Of a DNA stretch of 64,000 nucleotides, positions 1-9,877 are shown piece by piece (within the stretch, counting starts at the first letter, position 1; every line of letters starts with the position of its first letter). The notes beneath the pieces were generated by a model that searched no databases, was not told the DNA's origin, and was given only the letters and a program-made list of their open reading frames with translations. This DNA comes from Buxus sempervirens (taxonomy: Eukaryota > Streptophyta > Magnoliopsida > Buxales > Buxaceae). The stretch spans positions 22,864,048-22,928,047 of the forward strand of contig OX387194.1 in assembly GCA_947561395.2 (NCBI GenBank). The letters run 5' to 3'. The position numbers and the translations under genes were made by a program.

Positions 1-347
1 TGAGAGGTACCTGGTGTATTATTAGATGGAAATTTGGGTACACTTGGAAGGCACTTTAAGTATACTCGGGAGATACTTTGTGGTACACTTAACTCCAATT
101 TTTCCGAATTTGATTTCCAATTCACTAAATCTAATTGAAAGATATCTTAGCCAATTGTAATTAAGACATAATACTAACTAAGCTTACCTTTGATAACTTC
201 AATAAAGTTCAATTTGATTTCCCTAAGTCCTCAAGTATAATCCACATTTACCTCATCTTCATAATACAAATACTTAATTAGTCTAATAATCACACTTTAG
301 ATAATTAATCTTAATAATTAAGATATAATCCGAGTCGGGGTTTTACA
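1..347 (-). mobile_element. Right end of a chromovirus-type LTR (minus), cut by window start
   Basis: The block ends in GTCGGGGTTTTACA at 347. The same end recurs at 42936, where an LTR boundary is proved by a target duplication. The preceding sequence (roughly 85-347) matches 42665-42936 closely, and 1-90 resembles the GGTACC-rich repeats at 42380-42460. Read on the minus strand the LTR therefore starts TGTAAAACCCCGACT at 347 and runs leftward out of the window. Whether it is a solo LTR or part of a full element cannot be seen. Confidence 0.7.
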
Positions 348-1200
348 CTCTACATGTAAATAAAGTTTTACCCCCATTTATAACCAATAAAAATACTCCC
401 AAGGCCCAATTCCCAACCAATAGAAAGTCAACTTTCTAGTTCATGCCGAAATTTCCAGCTTTCCCGATTTTTATCAAAAATCCCGTTTTGAGTTTGATGC
501 CCAAATGAATGATTCAAAAGGCCATAAAATTCTAGAAGATTTGTTTACCCTTCATTAGACTATAACCAAAATTTGAGCTCGAAACTCCTCGTGGATTTGT
601 CTAGAAAAATTATATACCCAAAAGTCAACATTTTTAACCAGACTTGGAATATTTTTTAGGTCCAAAACTTTTTGTCTCGGAATCGATTGATTTTTGGTAT
701 GGTGACCTTATTGGGGATCTTGAGACTATGCCACTCATCCAAAATGTGTTTTGAGAATATTATGACATGATTTTGGAAAGAGTTACATTGAATTGGGTTT
801 TCCTGCGGATTTTATGAATGAGATTTTAAACCGAATATGAAAAGGATTTGGATTTTGGATTTGATTTGTTTTCTCTCCATGTAGTTGGAGAGACGGATTG
901 AGATGCCCATGTACTTAGGTAGATGCTATACCTCTGTGTACTCGAAGATGCCCCATGTACTTGGGATGCTAATGCCTCTGTGTACTCAGAGATGCCCCGT
1001 GTACTCAAGATAATATGTTCGAGATTGAGATGATGAGTTGCACTTGCTGGACCTTGTGTTAGTTTGGAGAAAGTGGTTGAACCAATCCTCACGAGTGGGT
1101 AGGTCCGGTTTGATCTCTCTTTGAGCCAACCAATAGATGTTGTCACGGGCTAAACCGTAATGTGCACTGACAAGTGATGACACCATCAGGTGGTCTTACA
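348..1200 (+). mobile_element. LTR fragment of the same family, opposite orientation
   Basis: From about 365 to 640 the plus strand matches the reverse complement of 35985-36245, the middle of the solo LTR at 12768-42936. This piece is therefore the same LTR family lying the other way round. It includes a stretch of repeated GTGTACTC/ATGCCCC phrases (890-1010) resembling 60110-60190 of another LTR. I place the right end at 1200 because the sequence there ends in TTACA and the neighbouring ORF1 similarity begins immediately after. No duplication can be checked, since the left end is outside the window. Confidence 0.5.
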
Positions 1201-1931
1201 GCCAAATGTGAAGAAGGGGAGCGCACCCTTGAAACCTCCGGGTTCCATTTTTGGACAAAGCTAGGGAATGGAAGAGTTGAGCTAGGATCAGTGGTATGAT
1301 TCGGTATCCCGCGCTGAGTTGATCCACAATTTCCATGAGGGCCAAATTAATGGTGTCTCCCCCCAGTTGGAAAGAAGATTTGCGACAGAACCACAAGGGT
1401 GAAAGTGTCAAACCAAGCCCGGGGTCTTTCCTGCTTTTTGTTTCTTATCTTTTCAGCAAGGAATGTTTTGGAGACCCTAGTGAATGACTTGTCACCTCCT
1501 AAGGTCTGGAATTCTCCCCTTGAGAGGCCGAAGAAAGCGCAAGCTTCATTCTTGTAGCTTTCTTTGAAACTTGGCCTAGCGGGTTCTCCTAAGTCGCGAA
1601 ATCGGAGGAACAGGTCAAGTTCCTCCATTGTGGGGGTCAACTCATTGATCCCGAATCAAAACACTGAAAGATGGGGATCCCAGAAAAGCAGGGCTGCTTG
1701 GATCATGTCCCAGTTGATTGGTACATTTAACAGGGACAAAGTCTGTCCCATATGGTATTTGTGCTCCCATTCAAACTGCTCACTCCATTGGAGTTGCCTT
1801 GTCCAAGAACGGATCCAGGGGGTGTCCCAGGCGCACTTCTCTATCCTAGGGAAACGGGTTCTCTCAAATGAGGATGAAGATGCCATGCCACCTATCCGAT
1901 CGAAATTCCAAATCAATTCAGGGTTCCACAC
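1201..1931 (-). pseudogene. Broken Ogre-type ORF1 (DUF7745-like)
   Basis: Three minus-strand reading pieces, 1931-1656, 1640-1347 and 1411-1196, read consecutively as one protein resembling the plant retroelement family I know as DUF7745. That family sits in an ORF upstream of gag in Ogre-like elements. Supporting phrases are FWDPHLSVF, then ELTPTMEE, then FQGCAPLLHIW. The first two pieces share a frame and are parted by one TGA (1656-1658) where this family usually has Arg, consistent with a CGA to TGA change. A frameshift near 1390-1410 joins the third piece. The gene is cut at 1200 by an LTR. No function is known for the family. The family assignment is from memory of its motifs and needs a profile search. 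Confidence 0.6.
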
Positions 1932-3391
1932 CAGACTCTAAATTAGTTCTAAGACATGCATAATCTTAAGCAAAAGAACTAACCACTAGCAGTTCTAACA
2001 TGCTTCACGAAATAAAGCAAAAAACAAAACAGTGCGGAATTTAACTCGGGCACACATGGTGTGTGGCCCTAACGGTTGGCGCCAGTTGAGGCACGACTCC
2101 TAGACATACTTGTGAAGGGGAGCACATTCAAGTCCTGATCAATCTTTTGTCTTTCATCTGTTCTTTCATCTGCTTTCGGTGTCGGACCACAGCAAAATTA
2201 CAACTTGCCATCGAGGGCGAAGGTTTACAATATTTAAAAGAATTCATCTTTAAAGCTGTTGGGAGCCAAAAGGAAGGATACAAATTGCTTCTAAAGCAGG
2301 TAGGCTAAAAATCCCTAGATCTAGGGTTTAGTGCCCTTATTCTGATCTGGCATGCTTTAATCTGTCTGTCTGATCTGGCCGGCTTTCGTCTGCTCTAAAA
2401 GACCAATCTGGACTTAAAGTGCTCCCAGCGAGCTCTAATGGGTCAAGACCCACAGCATACAGGACTCCGTGCATGGATCTAGGGTGGTTCCCCTGATCAA
2501 AATTAGGTGAGCTTCCTAAATTAGGGTTGAGTCGCCCATGATCTAGGGTTTACTCAATTTGATGCAAAAAGCGGGGGTTGCTAACCCTAATGGACTCTGG
2601 ATTTTATTCCGATTTTACTCCTCTTATATTCATCATTCACAACATACTCACCCTCGCATGCTCAACACATAATTTACTCAGAAACGTTAGGTGGGGAAGG
2701 ATACCCAGCCCGAGACATAAGCCTACAAGGGTCTGGACCAGTACTGGATCCTCGCGTGCCACGGCAAGAAACCAGTGGTACTAATGGACTCCAGAAAACT
2801 GGGGGGGATAGGTTTACCCTGCTTTCCCCGGCAAGCCACGGGAGCGTAGGTGCTAATACCATCCCAAAGATCAGTTCATAGGAATCAGAATGGTAGGCTG
2901 CTAGAGAGATCTAGGTTTTGGTAAAGAAGTTGCAATATCCGATTCACTCATTCATTCGGGGTCGGATCATCCATGTAGCCTCCCTCGTGTGTGTCACCCC
3001 ACGCAGTTTATCACAGAAAAACTAAAAAATAAAAAATCCATCCATGGTGTGGTGGTGTGCCCATGTGTGCAGTTGGGTTGCGTGTTGTGTCTACACGGGT
3101 GAGTTTTGTTTGGATTTTGTTGATAAAGGGATTGTTACCATCTCGTATAGTAAGGTGCAGAATTGGCACGCAATACGAGGTTCCGGGAGAGTCCCCAGGT
3201 AAGTGGGGGGTCACAGGGGACCGCTTAAATCCCACTTGCCTTGGGCAATTATCGCGTCCCTTTGATAGGACTCCCCAAAACGCGTATTTACGTGTATTCT
3301 GTATCTTACTAAACGAGGTAGTAAGAACCCTAAATATCAACTAAATCCCCCTTACGCTGACTCATCTATCCAGGGTCCTACTGGGCTGAGG
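1932..3391 (-). other. Leader of the Ogre-like element, no gene seen
   Basis: On the minus strand this 1.5 kb lies between the primer-binding site (3392-3411) and ORF1. It has no convincing coding region: the short frames at 2578-2862 and 3011-3344 overlap on opposite strands and match nothing I recognise. Its position and orientation fit the long untranslated leader of an Ogre-type element. Confidence 0.5.
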
Positions 3392-3411
3392 GGTCCCCAG
3401 CGGAGTCGCTA
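3392..3411 (-). other. Primer-binding site of the Ogre-like element
   Basis: Read on the minus strand, the sequence starting three bases inside the LTR is TAGCGACTCCGCTGGGGACC. It differs by few bases from TGGCGACTCTGCTGGGGACT at the same place in the element at 22374-33784. From memory, Ogre/TAT elements use a primer site of this type, usually assigned to tRNA-Arg. It fixes the element orientation as minus and marks 3415-7485 as its upstream LTR. Confidence 0.7.
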
Positions 3412-4685
3412 GGCTGTGCGCGCGTCGGAAACGCTGCACGGGAAAATTCGGAGTCGCCACCGCTTGACGAGGTGCAGGCGGACACCTGGATGCCTAATCT
3501 TGTCTATTAAGGCTTTGTTCTGCGGCTTTGAGATTCTAAGTAGGGTCTCGGTTGTGGTTTGGGGAAGTCCGTAGACACCCTAGTCCACCCCGTCGGGTGA
3601 CGGGTCCCCTAGGTTTATCCTGGTTTGAGTCAACTTACTTTGGTCTCACCCGATTCCTAATCCGATATGCAGCTTGGTTAAGTCTGGCGGGACCACCTGA
3701 GTGGTGTGGGTCCCTTTAATTGCTTTTATCTTGATTAATTAGGTACTCTAAGTCTGGTTGGGTGGGCCCCGTTGGAAGGCCCACTGTGTCCTTGGTGGGT
3801 TTAGTCAAGCCCATGTACCCTAGTGGGCTTCAATCTAGCCTGAGAGGCCCTTTGGGCTTTGGTTAGTTCAATTGATTTTACTTTTGGTTTCAAATTGGAT
3901 TTAAGTGGTTTTCATGTGAATGTGGGCCGGATTGGTTTGTGGGCCCCCTTAGGTGGGCCCACATGGTAGCCAAGAAATTTATTGGATTTATCTTCTTAAG
4001 TTTCCAGAAAATGGGTTGGACACTGGGCTTGGGGCCTGTAGTCCTGATTAGGGCTTGAAAGCCCAAATTACAGGAAGTTAGGGTTTGCACCCTTCCTTGG
4101 TTCAATTGGTGGGCTTTGGCAGACCCGGTAAGCCCTTGCCCTTGGTCTCGGCCAAACCACACATTTCATACATCAATTCACCAAGTTTGGTTCGGGTGGG
4201 CCGCATTGGGTTTGGCCCACTCCGATAGATTAGTTCATTTATTTATCTTGATTAGGCCACATGCATGCATTCCATTGTGTTCACTGGGCTTGGTGGGCCC
4301 CGTTGGAAGGCTCACGGGAAATCAAATTGGACCGGGGGTCCAAGTCCCATGTTGGGTTTCCGGGTGACCCAGAAACCCTATTGGTTCATTTGGTTCGATT
4401 TAGGAATGCCACCCACATCTAGCAAAAATTACAGAATATACATCACAGAAAATATACAAAAAAAATGACATTCATCAAAGGAGATCGGCTCACTATACTG
4501 GGTCCAAGGGGAGGGACCTGGGGCCCCTGTGGGCAGAGCGAAGCGGAGCCCATGGCGAGGTCCCTCCCCGTGCCAAGGAATGAGTTGGACACGCGGTGAA
4601 CAAAGGGGTTGGGGGGGTGCCCCCCGCGATACGGTAAAGGGCATTTTCAGGTTTCCAAAAAAATATAAACAATTCGGCATTTTTT

Positions 4686-4880
4686 AAGAGGGTGCGCTGA
4701 CCTCAGGCGCTAGGCGCGATGTCAACGCGAGCCTGGCTGAACCAGAAAAGCCCTTGCGTGCGCGCTGAGTGCGAGCCTCGCGCGAGCGAAAGCGCTGAGC
4801 GCTAGCCTCGCGCGAGCGAAAAGCACTGTGCGTGAGCAAAAAGCGCTGCTTGCGAGCCTCGCGCGAGCTCAGCGCCAACT
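4686..4880. repeat. CGCG-rich palindrome cluster in LTR
   Basis: CCTCGCGCGAGC and close variants recur about three times with GCGAAA or GCGCTGAGCG phrases between them, giving short inverted repeats in an otherwise moderate-GC LTR. A single CTCGCGCGAG also occurs in the related LTR at 41150-41158. Confidence 0.6.
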
Positions 4881-5095
4881 CGGCAGACACCCCTCTGCGC
4901 ACACAACTCTCTGTTTTTTTAGAAAACTCCATGACTGGCTGGGTTTTTGAGCTTTGTAACACCTCCCAGGTGTCCCCCAGACTCCCAAGAGACCTTTAAA
5001 CTCGTATTGAAATTAATCTAACCTACTTCATGACACAACTCCAAATCTCTTTAAAGAAAACCAAACCCGATTACTGTAAAGAAACAACTACAAAC

Positions 5096-5816
5096 TAGGG
5101 GTGGCAATCGGTCGAATACGGATCGGATATATGTATATTCGTATTTGAATCCGAATTTTATCGGATCTTAGATTTCGGATCCGTATTCGAACCACGGATC
5201 TAAATCCTATATTTGAATTCGTCAATTTCAGTTTCAGATCGGATTCGGATCGAATTCGGATATATATCCCACTCATTGCTAGCCCTTCTCAGAGAGGGAT
5301 TTAAATGAGAAATGGGTTTGAACTTCAAATTTGAAGCACCACGCAATAGTGGATATTGAGTGACTGACAAAAAAATTCGTACCCCGGAACTTAGAACAAC
5401 CGGCCTGTTTTGGACAATGGAATTTCAGAGCAAAAAAGGTTTCAAAATAGGGGGTTTTGGAATTGGTTCTTTAAGTGGGTTTGCAGGTACCAGTCGCCAA
5501 AGGGTGACAGCGACAAAGAGGATAGAAAGTTTAGATTTAGGGCAAATCGTTCTCTAAAGGTTTTTGGTTTTAGTTATGATAGTTTAACCGTAGTTTATAA
5601 ATGGTCTACATTCTAACCAATGTCTGCTCTGGGTTTATGTATAAGATATATATGATTTCGGTCGGATCTTATTCGGATCGGATATATGTATATTCGTATT
5701 TGAATCCGAATTTTTTCGGATCTTAGATTTCAGATCCGTATTCGAACCACGGATCTTAGATTTCGGATCGGATTCTGATCGAATTCGGATATATATCCGA
5801 CCCATTGCCAGCCCTA
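5096..5816. mobile_element. Non-autonomous hAT element, 8-bp TSD ctacaaac
   Basis: Ends are TAGGGGTGGCAAT at 5096 and ATTGCCAGCCCTA at 5816, near-perfect inverted repeats of the hAT type. The perfect 8-bp duplication ctacaaac is at 5088-5095 and 5817-5824. There is no transposase. About 170-180 bp of GGATCGGATATATG-type sequence occurs at both ends as a direct repeat (5096-5286 and 5650-5816). The left copy ends in its own ATTGCTAGCCCTT, so the element looks like two small elements plus a 350-bp spacer. Confidence 0.88.
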
Positions 5817-7863
5817 CTACAAACTACAGCTACAGGGGGGACCGGGTGAATGGAGCATGCTAGCAAGCACACAACAACACAAAAGGTGGCAGGGGGTTAG
5901 GGGAGCTTGTTGGCATGTCTAGCAAAAATTAAAAAAGACAATAACAGACAGAGATTGCATGAGCAAGAAAAATGCAAGCTTTCACCTACGCCTGGACTAG
6001 ACCGGACCTTCGAGCATGTCAAATAACCGTCAGGGAAAGGAAAGAGGGGGGGGGGGGGTTTACAGGGATACAAAAGACTTACTTAACCGGGAACACACTC
6101 CCTTGAAAATGAACACAGAATAATCCCCACAAACAGTAAGGTGAAGGACCCCAAACGATCGCGAACGCGACTCTCGTTGTCCCATGAAGTTACACACGTG
6201 GTCCACCGGACCTTGAGAGACTTTCATGCTCATGGGAGTGGAATTTTAGTGCATGCAATCTACTGAGAAAATTTTCTAAACATGGCAACATGTCTCTGTT
6301 TTTATATATGTGAAAGAGAGAGTGTCGAGGAGTGATACCTGGTGGTTTTGAGACTCTCTCGAGGTACGTAGCCTTCCCCTGGAGCTCCGACGGCGGTTGG
6401 AAGGTCCCTTTGCTCCACCAACAGCAACAAGCTTTCACTCCCTTAAGTGGAAATGGATGAGAATGAAGGAGGGGAAGAGAGTATTTGACAATCGGGGTGA
6501 GGTGCCTGGGGGTTTTTGGAGGCAAGGAGGGATGAGAAGAGAGGGAGCTCGGACGAGGGAGGGAAGGGAAACAGAAGTAACGCCAACCAAAGAAAATCTC
6601 CCGACTAAAGAATTTCCCAACCCCTTGCAATGAAGTCTCGCGTGGCTTTTATAGACAAGGGAAATAGGGTCCGTCGGGTTGGCGCCTAGCGGGCGCCCCG
6701 CGCGTTTTGCACTCACCCCATTCGAGCGAGCGGCATCATGATTGAAAAACATTTAATGCGGCCGCTCGATGGTCGTAAAATCTGATTTTTTTTGGATTTA
6801 GTCCCTGGACATTTTCGATTTAATCCGATATTCTTGGATTTTTACAAATTTAGTCCCTGGGATATTTCGTACGTTTGGATATTCACGGATTTGATCCCCT
6901 AGATATTTTCCTGCGCAACTCGCCACGTGTGCAGCTTTTTGCCACGTGTGCAGTTCGCCAGTTTTGCCGCTCGGAAACTTCGTCAGCTCATATTTTCTCC
7001 ATCCGGACTCCAATCTGGGCAAACTCAGTCACGTTAGAATCGTATCAGAGCCCTCTATTCATTGACATAGAGGTAAGCATCTGGATTGGATTTTAGCAGC
7101 AAGTCAACTTTCGACTCCCCTCAAGTTTGACCGGCCTGCAGAACCTTCATCCGGACTCCGATTCCTGCAAACTCAGTTGCGTTGGAACCGTGTCGGGATT
7201 CTCTATCCAATGATATAGGGGTAAGCACCTGGATTGGGGTTTAGCAGAAAGTCAACTTTCGGCTCCCCTCAAGTTTGACCGGCCCGCAGAACCTTCATCC
7301 GAACTCTGATTCCTGCAAACTTAGTTGCGTTGGAACCGTGTCGGGATTCTCTATCCAATGATATAAAGCAAGGTGGCCAATTATCACTTGATCAAAAAGT
7401 CAACTTTTTACCCCTTAAGGTTTGACTTTTCGTCCAGGGATTGCATTTCCGGCTTTTCTGGGAACGCAAAAATGAGGTGCTTACAGAAGCGTAGTGGATT
7501 TAGAAGAACTTCCACTGTCCGGATTTAGTGTTGGCAGACATAAAGGTTATATTAAAATTTTGAGGCATTCCATTATGGGATAAAGTTTGAGGTTTACTCT
7601 GATCATAAGAGTTCGAGGTGCATATTATGACAATGACATCCTAGATTGTTCTATTTTTATATTATTATTGAGTGTAAGGGTGCATCACCAGATGAGATAT
7701 CTTCCCTAATTACTTTCATGACTAGTCAGTACAATCCTGTAAATATTGTTATATACCAACTTGAAGAGTTTAGAACTCATGGTGATGAATTGATTGAAGC
7801 ACAGGTCATGTGGAGCCTGATTTGATCCAACCTATTCGGGAGAGATAATTATCAGATTCAGAT

Positions 7864-8205
7864 TTGAGGCACACTAGAGAGTTAGTGGAGAAAGGATATG
7901 AGACTATCAACTACTTTGATTTCGAACCATCAATCTACCGAAATGGTAAAGACAGAATATGTGTACTAGATGATGGTTTAGTGAGGTCTAGGGACAGGAT
8001 CTGTGTGCCAGATGATGCAAAGAGCAATGGAGTGATATTTGAAGATAGACTGGATTCAATATTGGGATTTACAGGAGCAAGTACGGCAAACCAAAGTGAT
8101 ACACTAATAAATGTCTTGTGGCAGAATCACCCAATGGAAGAAGCTACGTGGGAAAGAGTGGATGAGATGAAGAAAAACTATCCGGATTTGATTAACACAT
8201 CATGA
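7864..8205 (+). CDS. Residual ORF ending in chromodomain tail
   Basis: This 113-codon frame is the longest uninterrupted piece of the dead chromovirus pol. Residues about 35-58 contain two copies of an RICVxDD phrase from the integrase zinc-finger side (RICVLDD and RICVPDD), probably a small internal duplication. Residues 82-112 (NVLWQNHPMEEATWERVDEM, then YPDL) match the end of the chromodomain that follows integrase in Tekay/Del-type chromoviruses. In living elements that domain helps direct integration to heterochromatin. The catalytic integrase region is absent, so no activity is expected. Confidence 0.6.
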   Translation: MRHTRELVEKGYETINYFDFEPSIYRNGKDRICVLDDGLVRSRDRICVPDDAKSNGVIFEDRLDSILGFTGASTANQSDTLINVLWQNHPMEEATWERVDEMKKNYPDLINTS

Positions 8206-8249
8206 AGTGGTAACATGTGGGTGGTAACATGATGTGAATTTCGAGGATG

Positions 8250-8272
8250 AAATTCTTTTGTAGGTGGCAGAA
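8250..8272 (+). other. Polypurine tract region before chromovirus 3' LTR
   Basis: The stretch TTTTGTAGGTGGCAGAA directly precedes TGTAAGATCC. It corresponds to the AAATTCTTTTAAGGGGGG-like tract seen at this place in chromoviruses, here mutated. It supports an LTR start at 8273. Confidence 0.55.
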
Positions 8273-8953
8273 TGTAAGATCCTCGATTTTTAAGTAATTT
8301 TAATTAAGAATAGATAGAGATTAAAGGATTTAAATAGGAGTTAAAGGATTTAATGCGATTAATTGATTTAGGTTCAGTTTGGTTTGGGTTAGTTCATTTT
8401 TGGTGAATCGGTTTATTGATTATTGGTTTAAATGAAACAAGTGGTTTGGTTTGGTTTATCGGTTTAAGTAAACCAGTTTAAGTGATTGGGTTCAATTTTG
8501 TCAGTTTAGGTGTAAAGGATTAAATTGAATTATTTTAATTGAGGGAAAGAATTATTTTAGGGGTTCTTTCTTTCAAATGATATATTTATATATAATTCTT
8601 ACTTAAACCAATTTGAATAAACCAAACCCAACTAAACTCAATCAAACCCATTAAACCAAATCCAACTAAAATAATTATTTCCCTCAATTAAAATAATTCA
8701 ATTTAATCCTTTACACCTAAACCGACAAAATCGAACCCAATCACTTAAACCGGTTTACTTAAACCGATAAACCAAACCAAACCACTTGTTTCATTTAAGC
8801 CAATAATCAATAAACCGATTCACTGAAAATGAACCGACCCAAACCAAACTGAACCTAAATCAATTAATCTCATTAAATCCTTTAACCCCTATTTAAATTC
8901 TTTAATCTCTATCTATTCTTAATTAAAATTACTTAAAAATCGAGGATCTTACA
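8273..8953. repeat. Long foldback: 288-bp inverted repeat at LTR start
   Basis: Positions 8273-8560 and 8666-8953 are inverted copies of each other. By eye about ten differences separate them (about 96% identity), with a 105-bp AT-rich spacer. The outer tips are TGTAAGATCCTCG and CGAGGATCTTACA, and the left tip coincides with the LTR start. The flanks show no target duplication. Confidence 0.88.
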
Positions 8954-9877
8954 ATATTGATGAATATAGGTTTGATCTGTGTAGATGTCCATAAATTTGC
9001 AATTAATTGATACAAATCGGTTTAGAGGATTGTAGATGTGATTTAGGTTAATAAGAAATAAATTTAGAACAATTAAAATCAAAGAAATAACACAAATATC
9101 AAAAAAATTGGAAAATCTGGGAATCTACCAGAATTTGGGTGAGCGCTCAACAGGTCGCTCAAGCACCCACTGACAGAACTTGTAATTTTGGGATTTTAGG
9201 TCTAAATTAATATTTAATAATTTTCCTAGTAATTTATTTATTGTAACACCTATATAGGGATTAAATTGTGGTGTAGGAACTAGCGGAATTTAATTTGGAA
9301 TTAAAACTAATAATTTAAAATGATGAATGTAAATATGTGTTTAAAAGGACAAGGTTGTGGAAATAGTGAATTAGACCTAGTTAAACATAAATTTAGGGAG
9401 TAGAACCAACACTTAATCTTCAATATGGGTCTTTGTGAACTACTAGAAGTGAAAAATAACAGAAATTACAAAATGTAATACCTTAGGTTTTAAATATAAA
9501 ATTTGGGCATTAATAGGTAATTTAATTAGGGAAGTTTTCGTTAAGACTTAGGAACCTTATTATTACTTATGAATGGGAAATACAACTTGTCTAACACTTA
9601 ATAATCATGATTCACGTACGATAACATTTATGAGATCTGATTTGGAGATTTAATCGTGGTTTTGGATGTGTTTTCTTAAAGGGATTTAATTTCAGGTTAA
9701 TAATGAATTTATTGTTCTTTCTATTATGCGTTTGTAATAATGAGATTGAGACATGTATGTCACCCGAGAATGGGATATGATTATTGATTTTGAATTATTA
9801 TAATTGAGATCATGGATTATGAAGTTGTGCATATGGATCGGCAAATTAATTGTAAACAGAATAAATTGTAATACGTG

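Larger units (their letters stand above)
3415..7485 (-). mobile_element. 5' LTR of minus-strand Ogre-like gypsy element (family A/B/C)
   Basis: On the minus strand the LTR starts TGTAAGCACCTCATTTTT at 7485 and ends in GCGCACA at 3415. The same termini define LTRs at 37172-41777 and 45865-48302. About 730 bp is a later hAT insertion (5096-5816 plus duplication), so the original LTR was near 3.3 kb. A TATA-like TATAAAAG is at 6646-6653 on the minus strand. DNA right of 7485 is chromovirus pol, so this element inserted into a chromovirus. Sequences near 7030-7370 and 7130-7350 repeat one another. Confidence 0.75.
7486..8272 (+). pseudogene. pol: Eroded 3' end of chromovirus pol
   Basis: Remnants appear in the usual Ty3-gypsy order. 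RNase H phrase HYGIKFEVYSDHK is at about 7571-7610, an integrase-linker phrase RICVPDD near 8000, and a chromodomain-like C-terminus at 8110-8205. Everything between is shortened, with the integrase catalytic core missing. The left end is cut by the LTR ending at 7485. Downstream comes the phrase around TTCGAGGATGAAATTCTTTT and then an LTR start at 8273, a typical chromovirus 3' junction. Confidence 0.75.
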
